Part shown: one piece after another, positions 9,414 through 18,930 of the stretch
How the letters are laid out: each line of letters begins with the position of its first letter
Numbering within the stretch: position 1 is the first letter of the stretch
NCBI GenBank assembly: GCA_028281025.1
Contig: JANQKR010000014.1
Coordinates: 1-64,000 of the forward strand
Direction: 5' to 3'
DNA from: Croceivirga sp.
GTDB lineage: Bacteria > Bacteroidota > Bacteroidia > Flavobacteriales > Flavobacteriaceae
DNA length: 64,000 nucleotides
The notes under the pieces: generated by a model
Told to the model about the DNA's origin: nothing
Databases searched by the model: none
The model's input: the letters and a program-made list of their open reading frames with translations, nothing else
Made by a program: the position numbers and the translations under genes

Positions 9414-9830
9414 TCAGCATGGATAAATTACAGTCGTACTTGGTTCAAGTTCCCCTTCCTTTTCTATAATCAGTATGGTGTCTATGTCGTCCAATGCCAT
9501 CCCTGAAATTTCTATTTTCAAATGCCCGTTAAGGGTAAAGGGCACTTCTTTTCCTCCATCAAAAAGCGTTACTTTGGAGATGTTGCCCGTAACGGGAACG
9601 TCCAACAATTTCGTTTTTGGGTCGTCCAAAATGTGCAGATAGGTCTTGCCACCTTCCTTGCCTTTTTCACCCTTTTTGTTCTCTGAGCTGATCCATCCGG
9701 TCTCCACTCCTTTTGGAGCAGCCTTATATACCTTTTCAATATCGTTTATTGAAAAGTCATTTTCATTGGTTTGGGGTTGTTGGCAGCCCACGATAAAAAG
9801 AAGGCCCAACAGGGTCGCAAAATATTTCAT
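9414..9830 (-). CDS. Small lipoprotein with GH29 C-terminal-like beta-sandwich
   Basis: A 138-residue protein with a lipoprotein signal (LLFIVGC) followed directly by a domain that resembles the C-terminal beta-sandwich of GH29 alpha-L-fucosidases: KTYLHILDDP, VTGNISKVTLFDGGKEVPF and a closing DIDTILIIE. The catalytic barrel of about 330 residues is absent. It could be an in-frame deletion relic of an alpha-L-fucosidase (signal plus tail), or a free-standing accessory domain. It is the first gene of the minus-strand operon and ends 1 base before the GH151-like gene, so it is probably translated. Several other genes in this window are deletion chimeras of the same kind, which favours the relic reading. 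Confidence 0.55.
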   Translation of the reverse strand: MKYFATLLGLLFIVGCQQPQTNENDFSINDIEKVYKAAPKGVETGWISSENKKGEKGKEGGKTYLHILDDPKTKLLDVPVTGNISKVTLFDGGKEVPFTLNGHLKIEISGMALDDIDTILIIEKEGELEPSTTVIYPC

Positions 9831-10136
9831 TACGCTGTGATATTACACTAGAAATCATATTGAAGTGACGTAGAAGACTGTTTTCAATTATAAACTGCCA
9901 TGGAACGTTGTTTAAAGCACTTGCCAAATATATCCGAACCTGTAATTTTGAACTACCACAAAATATCCTTTGAGCGGTACTTTTTTTGCTGTGAACTCAT
10001 TTAAACTTTTTGGATTGAAGCGAAAATTCATGATTTTTACTGTTTGCCTTTTTACGGTTAAGGGTAAGTTTTAGACCTATAAAGGGAGTTTTTGGACACA
10101 GGGCTTGGCAAAGATACCGTCGGGGGACAATTGTTT
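9831..10136. other. Intergenic region upstream of the fuc-like operon
   Basis: About 300 bases with no reading frame of note. It should contain the promoter of the minus-strand operon that begins at 9830, but I could not find a clear TTG-N17/19-TAnnTTTG pair. Confidence 0.35.
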
Positions 10137-10665
10137 TCATTCGCACCTTAGAAAATTATTCTCTACCCTAAAATAGTCCAATCCCAAGGTCGTTTTACGT
10201 TTGGCCGGGAGCCCTTCCTGGGCCTTTGCGACCAATTTGATCGCAAAGGCATTGTCCACCGGTTCGCACTCGCCCAGATTTACCGCAGGCGATGTAATCC
10301 CTATGGTTCCTGAAAAGAAATCGTAGGTCGCTTTACGTTCGCCATTAACATAGATATCGAACCACCCACTGTCGCCATCTATGGTAGCGCCCAGATACAA
10401 TTTAGATTTTTCAAACTGTTCCGTTAATCTAAATTCAACATAATCCCCGACCTTGTCAAAGTTTACCTGGGTATAGGCCCCATTGCTGATTTCGCCCCAG
10501 CTCCATCCGTGCTTTTTCCGTTCCTTGTTCCATTCTTCCTTGGTCACGTTTCTGGTCACCACCCCGTCGCTTTTATCGGATACGGTGGATGAGCCGGTGT
10601 AATTGAACCACCCGCGCCGGATTAAAGTAATCGGTGTAAATGAACTGCAGGGATTTGAACTATCC
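10137..10665 (-). pseudogene. C-terminal fragment of a glycosidase (GH172-like accessory domain)
   Basis: An open stretch of about 150 residues begins in GWFNYTGSSTVSDK (outside the first ATG) and ends near VENNFLRCE. It contains a beta-rich domain with FDIYVNGERKATYDF and a closing GLDYFRVE, a pattern that often forms the C-terminal jelly-roll of GH172/DUF2961 and related Bacteroidota glycosidases. There is no signal peptide or catalytic domain, and the frame is cut on its upstream side by the IS982 copy at about 10677. I read it as the tail of a gene truncated by that insertion or by an associated deletion. Domain identity is tentative. Confidence 0.5.
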
Positions 10666-10676
10666 GAGGGTTAAAC

Positions 10677-11705
10677 TTAAGGTGTGTTCGACGTAACTAC
10701 AGGGTCAAACATAACTGTTTGGTGTCCACAAAGTTTCTTTTCAGGGACGGTTTTCTTTCGGTGAAGTTGTAGGCCATGAGTGCCGAGAAAAGGTTTGCCA
10801 AAAAATTCTTTGGGCTCCTGTGTCGGGAGTGCTCTATCTGGAAGATGTTCTTCAGTTGGTCGATGATGGTCTCGGCTATAGCCCTTTTCCTGAGCAAAAT
10901 GGCATCCATCATCGGTGTCAGGGCCTTGGATTTCATGTTCTTCCTCAGTTTGATTACCAGATGGATGCCGTTGGCGAACAGGTTCTCGAAGAGTTCCTTG
11001 GAGATATATCCCTTATCGCCATATAGTTTTACCCAGAGTCTTTTGGTAAAGTTCTTGTGGCGCAGTGGCCTCCGGTCGTCCACGGTGCCGAGCATGAGCA
11101 GAAAATCGATGACCCCGCCCGTATCGGAAGTGACCAAGTGCAGCTTGAAACGATAGAACCAGATGGAACACTGGCCGCGCTTTGCAAGGCCATCAAACAC
11201 CTTATGGACATGGAGGCGCCTATTATGGCATACCCGAAATGGCGTGGAATCAATAAAGCTGATGCCCGAACAGTTGCCATGGGCGAAGTTCTTCAGATAG
11301 GCCGCTAGGGGAAGCCTGGAATCCGAGTAGAGCTCCACCATTCGATTGTAGCTAACCAAATCGGGAAAGTGTCCCCGTTTTTGCGGACGCAACCATGAGA
11401 AAAAAGGTCTTGAAATTGCGGAACCCGCTCAGGTAGAACAGGACCTGTACCGTCATCACCTCGGAAAGGGACAGTTTGGACGGGCGGTTGCGTTTTTTGC
11501 CCTTGCCGATGAGCTGTTTTTCGAACAAAGGGACAAATTCCTTGCAGAAATCATCGATGGAATAGAATGTTTCGGTAATTTTAAGTGAAGAAATCATGAG
11601 CAGAAATTTCAGTTAATAAATTAAAAGTCAACACTTTAATTTACTGAACATTCTGCTTTTTTCTTGACTGAAAACCAAATTTCTTACGTCGAACCCACGT
11701 TAAGT
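10677..11705. mobile_element. IS982-family insertion sequence
   Basis: A transposase of the IS982 type is bounded by inverted ends. The left end carries TGTTCGACGTAA (about 10685-10696) and the right end carries TTACGTCGAACCCACGTTAA (about 11684-11703) in inverse orientation. A clear target duplication is not seen. The element separates the glycosidase fragment to its left from the phosphatase gene to its right. Confidence 0.75.
10697..11597 (-). pseudogene. IS982 transposase with one frameshift
   Basis: Two overlapping frames join into one DDE transposase of about 300 residues. The first part (from 11597) reads SSLKITETFYSIDDFC and ends ...FRNFKTFF; the second continues SWLRPQKRGHFPDLVSYNR, SGISFIDSTPFRVC, KLYGDKGYISKELF and ALMAYNF. 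The shift lies in a T6 run on the coding strand (about 11395-11400), where five Ts would restore the frame as TFFSWLRPQ. The catalytic D in FIDSTP and the D in YGDKGY are present. The copy is probably inactive unless the shift is programmed or a sequencing error. Confidence 0.85.
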
Positions 11706-11805
11706 CAACAACTGGTTGTTAACTTAGCCAACTATTTACAATCTTTGCGACAACATCTAACCAGATGATAATCATTATTCAAATCAACACTTTATGGAAA
11801 GCCCT

Positions 11806-13146
11806 ATGAAAACATATAGGTATTTAGTAGCATCCTTACTTCTAACCGCAGTGTTGCTGGCGATACCAGTAAAGGCCCAACATCAACATGACCATGAAGG
11901 TCAGCATCATTGGGAGATTCCCAGCAAAGATCCTGATAGGGTTATCCTAACATTTAATGGTGATCCGGCAACTAAAAGAGCGGTTACCTGGCGAACCGAT
12001 AAAAGTATTACAAACGCTGTTGCCCAGATTGCCGAGGCTACCGTAAATTCTGGATTTGCAGATAGTGCCATTTCCGTGAATGCCGTCACCGAAGCATCTG
12101 ACCTTGGGCAGTACAAGAGAAATACTTCATTGGTAGTCAATTACCACAGTGCCGTTTTTGAAGGATTGAAGCCAAATACACTTTATGCCTACCGAGTTGG
12201 CGATGGTGACACCTATTGGTCGGAATGGATTCAGTTTCGAACTGCAAAGTCCGTTTACGCTCCAATCCAATTTGTATATTTTGGTGATGCACAGAACGGT
12301 GTGCTCGCGCATTGGTCGCGAGTAATTCGAATGGCCTATCAAACAGCCCCTGATTCGGATTTTGTGATTCATGCCGGAGATTTGATAAACAATGCACATC
12401 GCGATGCCCAATGGGCAGAATGGTACAAAGCTGGTGGCTTTATTCATAGCCAGTGGACCGCCATTCCCGTAGTTGGAAACCATGAATTCATGCGCCTTAA
12501 GGAAAAGGAAGGGAGAAGGCTTTCCATACAGTGGAGGCCCCAGTTCACTTTACCCATTGAAAACGACCTGGCACCAGAGTTGCATGAGACCGTTTATACG
12601 GTAGACTATCAAGACGTTCGAATAATTGTACTGAATTCAAATGACTTGTTAGAGGAGCAAACAGAATATGTTGAAACCCAACTTAAAAATTCTACTGCAA
12701 AATGGAACATTCTTACGTGCCACCACTCCATATTCTCACCGGCCAAGGGTCGAGATTTTCAATTTGCACGTGAAAATTGGAAACCCATTTTGGACAAATA
12801 CAATGTTGATTTAGTCCTCAACGGACATGATCACACCTATGCACGGGGCCATGTTCCTACACGAACTGCTGACGCCTCAAGTGCTACTGGTGTGGGAACG
12901 GTTTATGTCACCTCGGTAAGTGGGCCAAAACAATACGATTTGGATCGGGAACAACTAAAATCATATGCCGCCGAGGGTTACAAACCCGACAAAACGGCCG
13001 AAGAAACACAATTCTTTCAGGTTATCACTATTAAAGACAACCAGCTCACCTATGTAGCCTATACCGCACTAGGAGAAGAATATGATCGTGCTGTGATTAC
13101 CAAAGACTTTGAAACTGGCAAAAAAGTGCTTTGGCAGGCGGAATAG
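11806..13146 (+). CDS. Purple acid phosphatase-like metallophosphoesterase
   Basis: A secreted phosphatase of about 446 residues. I place the start at the second ATG, which is followed by a clean signal peptide (MKTYRYLVASLLLTA, cleavage after VKAQ) and is preceded by GGAAAG. A fibronectin III-like N-terminal domain (DRVILTFNGDPATKRAVTW) precedes a calcineurin-type metallophosphatase with FVYFGDAQNG, VIHAGDLINNAHRD, VVGNHEF, CHHSIFS and LNGHDHTYARG, which supply the two-metal ligands. A His-rich stretch HQHDHEGQHH follows the signal. It would hydrolyse phosphate esters in the periplasm. It is transcribed away from IS982 and stands alone. Confidence 0.9.
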   Translation: MKTYRYLVASLLLTAVLLAIPVKAQHQHDHEGQHHWEIPSKDPDRVILTFNGDPATKRAVTWRTDKSITNAVAQIAEATVNSGFADSAISVNAVTEASDLGQYKRNTSLVVNYHSAVFEGLKPNTLYAYRVGDGDTYWSEWIQFRTAKSVYAPIQFVYFGDAQNGVLAHWSRVIRMAYQTAPDSDFVIHAGDLINNAHRDAQWAEWYKAGGFIHSQWTAIPVVGNHEFMRLKEKEGRRLSIQWRPQFTLPIENDLAPELHETVYTVDYQDVRIIVLNSNDLLEEQTEYVETQLKNSTAKWNILTCHHSIFSPAKGRDFQFARENWKPILDKYNVDLVLNGHDHTYARGHVPTRTADASSATGVGTVYVTSVSGPKQYDLDREQLKSYAAEGYKPDKTAEETQFFQVITIKDNQLTYVAYTALGEEYDRAVITKDFETGKKVLWQAE

Positions 13147-13199
13147 TAACTTTTCCACCTAATAAAAAACACAAGCTGATTCCAAGAACATGTATGTCT

Positions 13200-13401
13200 T
13201 CACTCCAAAACTTCAACAATGGGAGTGCCCGTGGCGCCATTGGTGAAGGCCGTACCCAAAAGCACCGCCAAGGTTGGTGCAATATCGGGTATTTCGGTAC
13301 GTGATGCGGCCTCCCTTTTTTTTAATGCCTTTCCCCATAAAAAGTAAAGGCACATGCGTATCATAGATCATAGGTGAGCCATGTAAATAAGTCCAACCCA
13401 T
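13200..13401 (-). pseudogene. C-terminal relic of a PafA-type alkaline phosphatase
   Basis: Two frames together encode the last ~65 residues of an alkaline phosphatase/nucleotide pyrophosphatase family protein: GSPMIYDTHVPLLFMGKGIK, then after a shift in a poly-A run, EIPDIAPTLAVLLGTAF, NGATGTPIVEVLE and a stop at 13200-13202. The upstream side is cut exactly where a solo IS-end sequence begins (13402). Nothing else of the gene remains. Confidence 0.75.
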
Positions 13402-13435
13402 GTTATTTTTAATTTACACACTTAGCGGGATAGTG
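13402..13435. repeat. Solo IS end, near-identical copy at 38368-38401
   Basis: A 34-base sequence containing ATTTACACACTTAGCGGGA recurs at 38368-38401 with a single difference (G for T in CTTAtCGGG). The TTTACACACTT...GGGAtAGTg pattern resembles IS256-type terminal repeats, and a related inverse copy is at about 16069-16092. In both exact sites it abuts a truncated gene, as if a deletion ran outward from the element end. Confidence 0.6.
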
Positions 13436-13493
13436 ACTAAAAGTGGCCGGAATTTCTTCCGACCATGACTGGCTTCCCGCTCCTTTTTTGTTT

Positions 13494-15932
13494 TTACGTC
13501 CCAAATTCTTCTCCACCGCCATCATCATAACGTTGTCGATCTCCTTCTTGTTTCTTTTTCTGGTTAAAGCGATAGGTAAATGCCAGATTAAATCTCCTTA
13601 CCCTCCACTGAGATTCGCTATTACTTACGAAGAATGGAGTTACCGTTTCACTTACCCCACGCCTACTATTAAATACGTCGCTAACCCTAAGGGCCAACGA
13701 GGCCTTTTCTTTAAAGAAGTCCTTGCTAAATGCCAAGTCCAATGAGAAGATACCTTGGTTACGGGTTTGTGCGTTTTCAGTTGGCCCACGATAAAAAATC
13801 CTAGTTTGCCAGTCCAAACTTCCCGGAAGTGTAATTTTATTGTTCAATCGAATAAACCAACTAAGGTTTTCCGCATCAAAATTTTGACCATTGAAGTCGC
13901 CACGGGTAATTAAATTGAATAAATTGATGTTGGTATTCAAATTCCATTTTCTCGTTGGGCGGTAACTGGCGGTAAAATCAAATCCATACCTGTCATTTCT
14001 TGCAAGGTTGACAGGGGTTCTGCGCAAAATACTTACCTGTTCCCCATCAAAAAAAGTATCTTCCCCAGTATCCTCTGTAATAAAGGAAATAACATTCGTG
14101 GCCCTTTGGAAATAGATGGAACCATTAAAAGTCAACTTTTCCCATCGCTTTAAATAACCCAAATCAATTTGATTGGAGAAACTAGGAACAAGATTGGGAT
14201 TCCCTTGAAATAAATTTGTGGGGCTCGAACGTGATGGAAATGGATTTAAAAAGAAAGAGCGTGGTCTACGAATTCTTCGGTTATATCCTAATTGAAAACT
14301 TTCTTTTTCAGTGATTTCATAGTTCAGATTAAGGGTGGGAAAAAGACCATCAAAATTATTACGATTAAAGTCCGAAGTCTCGATTTGGTTAATAATCAAC
14401 CGCGTGGCTTCGTAACGTAAACCAGCTAAAAAGGAAAACTTGTTGAATTTATTTCCATACTGGGTATAAACCGCATTTATGGTCTCCTTATAATCCAGGA
14501 CGTTACTTGGATTGGTAATGCCCAATTCAGTTTCTGTAGGTTGAATAAAGACCACATCATAATCCGTATTGAGTTTATTGAAGTCACCACGATATCCTAA
14601 CTCAAAACTTCCGGCTTTTCCCAAGGGCATCACATAATCCGTTTGAAAAAATACCCTTCTTTGGTCCTCAGCAGTCCTTACGCTTTCGCTATCAAAACCA
14701 TTTTGAACAATTAAGGATTCTTCTACTTCATTACTTTCTTCATATTGAAAGGCAAAGGTCAAAGTGTGATCGGAACTACCATTAAACTGCTTGTCATAGT
14801 TGAACGAGTATTGAAACGTCTCATCTAATTCGGTCTCAGGGTCAAACCGAAACCCTGAACTGGTATTCCCAGCCGCATCCCTTTGGAAGAAGTCATTGGT
14901 CGTTTCACTCTCATTATTGGAATCTCGAATAAAAATGGATTGCGTGATTGAAGAGGTTTCGTTGAGATACCATTCAACACCAAAATTCGCATTAAGTCCT
15001 TTTCGAATATGCTCCCTTTCACTTTTTTCCCTGAGTGCATTGGTGAATTCGCCATTGGCATCAAAAAAATCGGTGTCATTTAAGTTATTGCCAGGACTAG
15101 TTCGATAATTGTATCCGGTATTGGTAAAGAAATTTAAATCACCGGTCCTGTAATTTAAGTTACCATTAATACCTGCTGATAAGGGGTGGCCACCATTAAT
15201 AGTCAATGCACCATTCAAACCCCTTAGCTTGCTTCTCCTAAGGATAATATTGATAATGCCTCCAGAGCCTTCTGCATCATAGCGTGCCGATGGAGAGGTA
15301 ATCACCTCAACTTTTTCTATGGATTCAGCCGGCAACTGTCGTAGGGCCTCCGTACTGTTCAGACCGGTTATAGCAGAAGGTTTTCCATTGATTAAGATTC
15401 GTACGTCGCCATTTCCCCTCAATTGTACATTGCCTTCCACATCAACGGAAACCGAGGGCACATTATCCAATACATCACTGACTGTTGCCCCCTGTACCGT
15501 CAAATCCTTACCGACATTGTATATTTTTTTGTCCAAGCGAAGTTCGACCGTGGTACGTTCTGCAATTACATCAACTTCTTCCAATTGTTCTACATCTGGG
15601 AATAAAGAGATAACCCCTAAATCAGTACTTGTACGTAAGAGCTGTCTTTCTTTTTTATAAGTGGTGTATGAAATGTATTCTGCTGAAATATTGAACGTCC
15701 CTGGGGCGGTCTCTACCTCAAACTTTCCATTTTCATCTGTAATTCCACCTGTAATCTGTTCAGAGTTTCCTGCCCGCTGCAGGATTATGGTGGCATATTC
15801 CAGAGGTTGTCCTGTGTCTCGGTCAACTATTGATCCCGTTATTTTAATTGGATTTGCGTTTAAGTTGCTAGGACGTTGAGCAAGAACAGCGAATGAGGTT
15901 CCAATTGCCAGAATAAGAAGGGCTAGTCGCAT
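13494..15932 (-). CDS. TonB-dependent receptor, outer-membrane beta-barrel family
   Basis: An 812-residue outer-membrane receptor. The signal peptide ends at VLAQ; a CarboxypepD-regulatory-like domain follows (ITGSIVDRDTGQPLEYATI, about 30-110), then a plug domain (LTVQGATVSDVLDNVPSVSV, GSGGIINIILRRSK, about 130-230) and a long beta-barrel rich in aromatic strand ends. The type is the peptidase-regulatory/OMP_b-brl_3 family, not the roughly 1000-residue SusC class, and no SusD partner is next to it. It would import a siderophore, peptide or small glycan with TonB energy. The frame is intact over 2.4 kb despite damaged neighbours on both sides. Confidence 0.92.
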   Translation of the reverse strand: MRLALLILAIGTSFAVLAQRPSNLNANPIKITGSIVDRDTGQPLEYATIILQRAGNSEQITGGITDENGKFEVETAPGTFNISAEYISYTTYKKERQLLRTSTDLGVISLFPDVEQLEEVDVIAERTTVELRLDKKIYNVGKDLTVQGATVSDVLDNVPSVSVDVEGNVQLRGNGDVRILINGKPSAITGLNSTEALRQLPAESIEKVEVITSPSARYDAEGSGGIINIILRRSKLRGLNGALTINGGHPLSAGINGNLNYRTGDLNFFTNTGYNYRTSPGNNLNDTDFFDANGEFTNALREKSEREHIRKGLNANFGVEWYLNETSSITQSIFIRDSNNESETTNDFFQRDAAGNTSSGFRFDPETELDETFQYSFNYDKQFNGSSDHTLTFAFQYEESNEVEESLIVQNGFDSESVRTAEDQRRVFFQTDYVMPLGKAGSFELGYRGDFNKLNTDYDVVFIQPTETELGITNPSNVLDYKETINAVYTQYGNKFNKFSFLAGLRYEATRLIINQIETSDFNRNNFDGLFPTLNLNYEITEKESFQLGYNRRIRRPRSFFLNPFPSRSSPTNLFQGNPNLVPSFSNQIDLGYLKRWEKLTFNGSIYFQRATNVISFITEDTGEDTFFDGEQVSILRRTPVNLARNDRYGFDFTASYRPTRKWNLNTNINLFNLITRGDFNGQNFDAENLSWFIRLNNKITLPGSLDWQTRIFYRGPTENAQTRNQGIFSLDLAFSKDFFKEKASLALRVSDVFNSRRGVSETVTPFFVSNSESQWRVRRFNLAFTYRFNQKKKQEGDRQRYDDGGGEEFGT

Positions 15933-16068
15933 TTTTAAAATTTATTTGAGGCAAAAATCACGGAAGAAGGTGTTAAAAAAAAACAAAAAGCCGCGAACGA
16001 CATTAAAGTCAGGGTCAATAACAAAGATTTACCATAAATATTCTGGTGGATGGGCTTTTGGAAAGGAG

Positions 16069-16154
16069 TACTGTCCCATAAAGTGTGTAAATAGAAATTA
16101 ACGGGGGTCATGACCAGTCATGGAGGCTGTCTAAAAAGACAGTCTCTTTTTTTT
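16069..16154. repeat. Cluster of IS-end relics with a terminator-like hairpin
   Basis: Bases 16069-16092 hold an IS256-like end (CTGTCCCATAAAGTGTGTAA) with no transposase attached. Just right of it, CTGTCT-AAAA-AGACAG (16127-16142) followed by a T-rich run to 16154 forms a hairpin that resembles both a rho-independent terminator and the ends of other IS elements. The stretch 15933-16189 holds no gene. Confidence 0.5.
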
Positions 16155-16189
16155 TGGCAATGATATATTTATGTAACCCAGTGAAAGAA

Positions 16190-16475
16190 AAAAAGACACA
16201 TACTTTGGATATTACCCATTCCTTTGATATCCGCTATAACTATTGTATCTCCCGCAGCTATGGTAATTGCTGGGTTTACTTTCCAACCTTGACCAAGCTC
16301 GCTTGACCGTCTTTCGGCAAAACCCTTGATGGCCATGCCACCTTTACCAGGTTCCCCAGCAGGGTTTTCTACCGTGATACATCTTGTTTGGGCATTTGAA
16401 AGCAAGCTCAGATTTCCCAAAGACATCGGTATTCCGTTAAAACTCTTTTTATCAAAACTTTAAATCTTTAAACAT
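16190..16475 (-). pseudogene. N-terminal fragment of a GH172 (DUF2961) gene
   Basis: From an ATG complementary to 16473-16475 the sequence encodes MFKDLKF, then after one extra T in a TTTT run, SFNGMSLGNLSLLSNAQTR, ENPAGEPGKGGMA, SSELGQGWKVNP and IADIKGMGNIQSM. This is the conserved N-terminus of GH172 enzymes and matches the intact copy at 17669-18808. The similarity stops at about residue 95, after which the frame runs into IS-end sequence. No signal peptide is present, unlike the intact paralogue. Confidence 0.8.
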
Positions 16476-16606
16476 CAAAAATCTAGATGGATTTATGGGG
16501 GTTTGAGGCGAATTTTCCAGCCTCGTTACTCTCAAAATGACATTACCAACCTTCTTCAATTATTTATTAATATGTATTTCAATAATTTAAGGGTAGTATA
16601 ATGTTG

Positions 16607-17398
16607 TTAATCCACCATCTGAAAATAATCTATTGCGATTTTATTATTACCATTTTCTTTTCCTTGTACGGACAATGTATTCTTCCCTTTCTCAAAGGAA
16701 ATATTTGGAAGGTTCAAAACCAATTCACCTTCTCCCTCCAGATCAAGATCTTCAGAAATCACTTTCCCATTAAGAAGCAAATCTACAGTAGGCGACCCCT
16801 GTTGTTTGTGCGCAACCACCTTAGCGGTTAATTATGAAATGGAAAGGAGAATCCGTTCCATCATAGGTCACCTTACGACCCTTGACATAAGGAATGGGCA
16901 GATATAGATTCACAGCACTTAAAATGTAGCCTTTACCGTCGTGGTTTTCCTGGAATCCTCCTGTTTTCGTTGAAATGATTCCACCTACGAGCATATTGCC
17001 GCCCAAGATATCACGTAACCTTCCTTGCATCTGTGGCGTATCCGATCCATCGAAATAAAATCGTAATGTGCCATTTGAAAAACGCCATGTGAGGTTGGTT
17101 GACCAAAACCGTACGATAGCTCCTGCTCCTTCCACATCCATCAACACCTGCTCATTTCGACCGGGGTTCACTTCAGTACGAATTATCCCATCCCCATCCT
17201 TGTTTGCATACCAACCATCGTTTGGAGATTTGGAATTACGATCACAACTACTTGCCTGACCAAGGGCGTAATCATACATCGGCGTTTTAGGGAGTTCATC
17301 CCGATCCACCATTTCTTCCAATAGCGTTTCAAAGGTTACATCATATTTTTTTGCTTTTCACCACAGGATGAATGTATTACCAATATGAAAAATGCCAT
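16607..17398 (-). pseudogene. GH172-type lipoprotein with internal deletion and frameshifts
   Basis: The 5' end is a lipoprotein signal from the ATG complementary to 17396-17398 (AFFILVIHSSCGEKQ). One base short in a poly-A run (near 17345), the frame resumes as TFETLLEEMVDRDELPK, GWYANKDGDGIIRTEVNPGR, GAGAIVRFWSTN, TLRFYFDG and VNLYLPIPYVKGRKVTY, the N-terminal domain of the long GH172 type also seen intact at 51963-53618. It then ends at 16821, and a second frame supplies only a C-terminal beta-domain (LLLNGKVISEDLDLE, KIAIDYFQMVD). The catalytic middle of about 300 residues is missing. Clearly non-functional. Confidence 0.8.
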
Positions 17399-17668
17399 AT
17401 ATCTTAAAATGTTCTTCGTTCGGTCTTTTTTAGATATCTTTTTATTGCATATGTTTATTTTTATTGTTTTTCAATGGTCACCCTTCGGCCTAGCTCTGGG
17501 CAAATGCCCAGGACTTGGCATATAACCGTTGATGATTAAAATAATCATTACCCTGTGTGTTTAAAGATTGTTTTTTAATCATGTCGGTTTCATATTTCTT
17601 TTACTGTTCACCTGACCACGAAATCATCATCCGATAGATCCTTCACTTTACCTATTTTTCAATAAAAT

Positions 17669-18808
17669 CTATCTTACCTCCAAGTCATCCTTGGAAGGCA
17701 ATTTCGGAAATGGGTTATGGGGTTCCATTTGGTACCAATAGGCCACAGATGATATTTTGCTTCCCTGCTTCCTATAACGTCTTCCGCTTCCCCAACCTAG
17801 GTCTTGTATGGTAATTTTAAGGTCTTTTTCAAATCGAACGGGATCGGTAATGTGCCAACGGTACAATCCAAAACGGGTATTGGCTTTGTAGGTGCCATCA
17901 GGGCGAATCACTTGATGGAGCCCTGCATACGGGGTGGTGAATTCGGTATATTCCCCTTTTACGTCAAAATTATAGGAACCACAGAAATAGTCTTCTGTTC
18001 CCGTGCCGGCAATAGTGGGGAATTTTTTATCGCCATCCATATAAAATTTGATCTCACCTTCGCCCCACCAACCGTTGTTGTTCACTTGCCAAGCCATATA
18101 GGTTCCCACATATTGGCCTTTTCCCTTGATACCATCAACAATGGTGTAGGCTTCCTTGTCCTTATCAGGATCTGGGCTTCTGAACTGGGCGTGAAAGTAG
18201 GCCGCATCTTCTGGCACCTCAGCAAGTGCATAGTCTATCTGATAGTACAATCGGGTTGGTTTGACATCGATATTCTCCATGGTAATCCTACATTTTTTTC
18301 TAAAAGGCATTTGCCAGTACGAATTGAATGCCCTGCCGGGGTTTACACTGACGGCAAGGGAATTAAGATGGGCATATTCGCCCCAACCCATTCCAAAAAA
18401 ATCACCAACGGGCACCTCTACCGAGGGCTCCTTTTCATCGTCCCAATAGAAACGGAGGATGTAAAACCGCCAATTTCCTGATGGGGTCATCCAAATATGT
18501 TGAATACTGCCGGGCCCCTCTATTTCGGCAAGGGTAAATGTTTCTCCCGGTTGAATATTGATAAAAGGACTCACCTTCCAACCCTGGCCCAGTTCCCTTG
18601 CTTGTTCTGAGGCAGCACCTTCGCCAAGTTTGGCCATAGCCCCCTTGCCTTTTTCCCCGGTAAAATTTTCGGGGCTGATGGATCTCGTCTTTGCATCTGA
18701 AGTCCTATATAAGTTTGATAGGTTATTGTTCAGGCCATCAAAGGGCCGTTCTTGAGAATTTACGCCTAATGCCAAGGCCAGCATACAAATGATTGCAATG
18801 TTTTTCAT
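17669..18808 (-). CDS. GH172 (DUF2961) glycoside hydrolase, intact
   Basis: About 379 residues with a signal peptide (MKNIAIICMLALALGVNSQ), so I start at 18808 and not at the earlier ATG. The domain is complete: SNLYRTSDAKTRSISPENFT, GQGWKVSPFINIQPGE, GSIQHIWMT, PVGDFFGMGWGEY, MPFRKKCRITMENID, then NNGWWGEGEIKFYMDGD, GTGTEDYFCGSYNF and AYWYQMEPHNPFPKLP. The family was known as DUF2961 and is now GH172, containing alpha-D-fructofuranosidase/difructose dianhydride enzymes and exo-alpha-D-arabinofuranosidases. The two acidic segments WWGEGE and GTGTEDY are where the family's catalytic glutamates lie. It would act in the periplasm on furanoside-bearing glycan. Broken paralogues flank it on both sides. 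Confidence 0.9.
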   Translation of the reverse strand: MKNIAIICMLALALGVNSQERPFDGLNNNLSNLYRTSDAKTRSISPENFTGEKGKGAMAKLGEGAASEQARELGQGWKVSPFINIQPGETFTLAEIEGPGSIQHIWMTPSGNWRFYILRFYWDDEKEPSVEVPVGDFFGMGWGEYAHLNSLAVSVNPGRAFNSYWQMPFRKKCRITMENIDVKPTRLYYQIDYALAEVPEDAAYFHAQFRSPDPDKDKEAYTIVDGIKGKGQYVGTYMAWQVNNNGWWGEGEIKFYMDGDKKFPTIAGTGTEDYFCGSYNFDVKGEYTEFTTPYAGLHQVIRPDGTYKANTRFGLYRWHITDPVRFEKDLKITIQDLGWGSGRRYRKQGSKISSVAYWYQMEPHNPFPKLPSKDDLEVR

Positions 18809-18930
18809 ATTGGTTTTGAATTTTATGTTTAATTCTTTGATGGACATCTTTTTTGTCTTTAGTAAATGAAACCATCCTCAGAGGGGTAGGCCAACTTGTA
18901 TTGCTTCTTCACCAGTGACTTTTAATTTGT

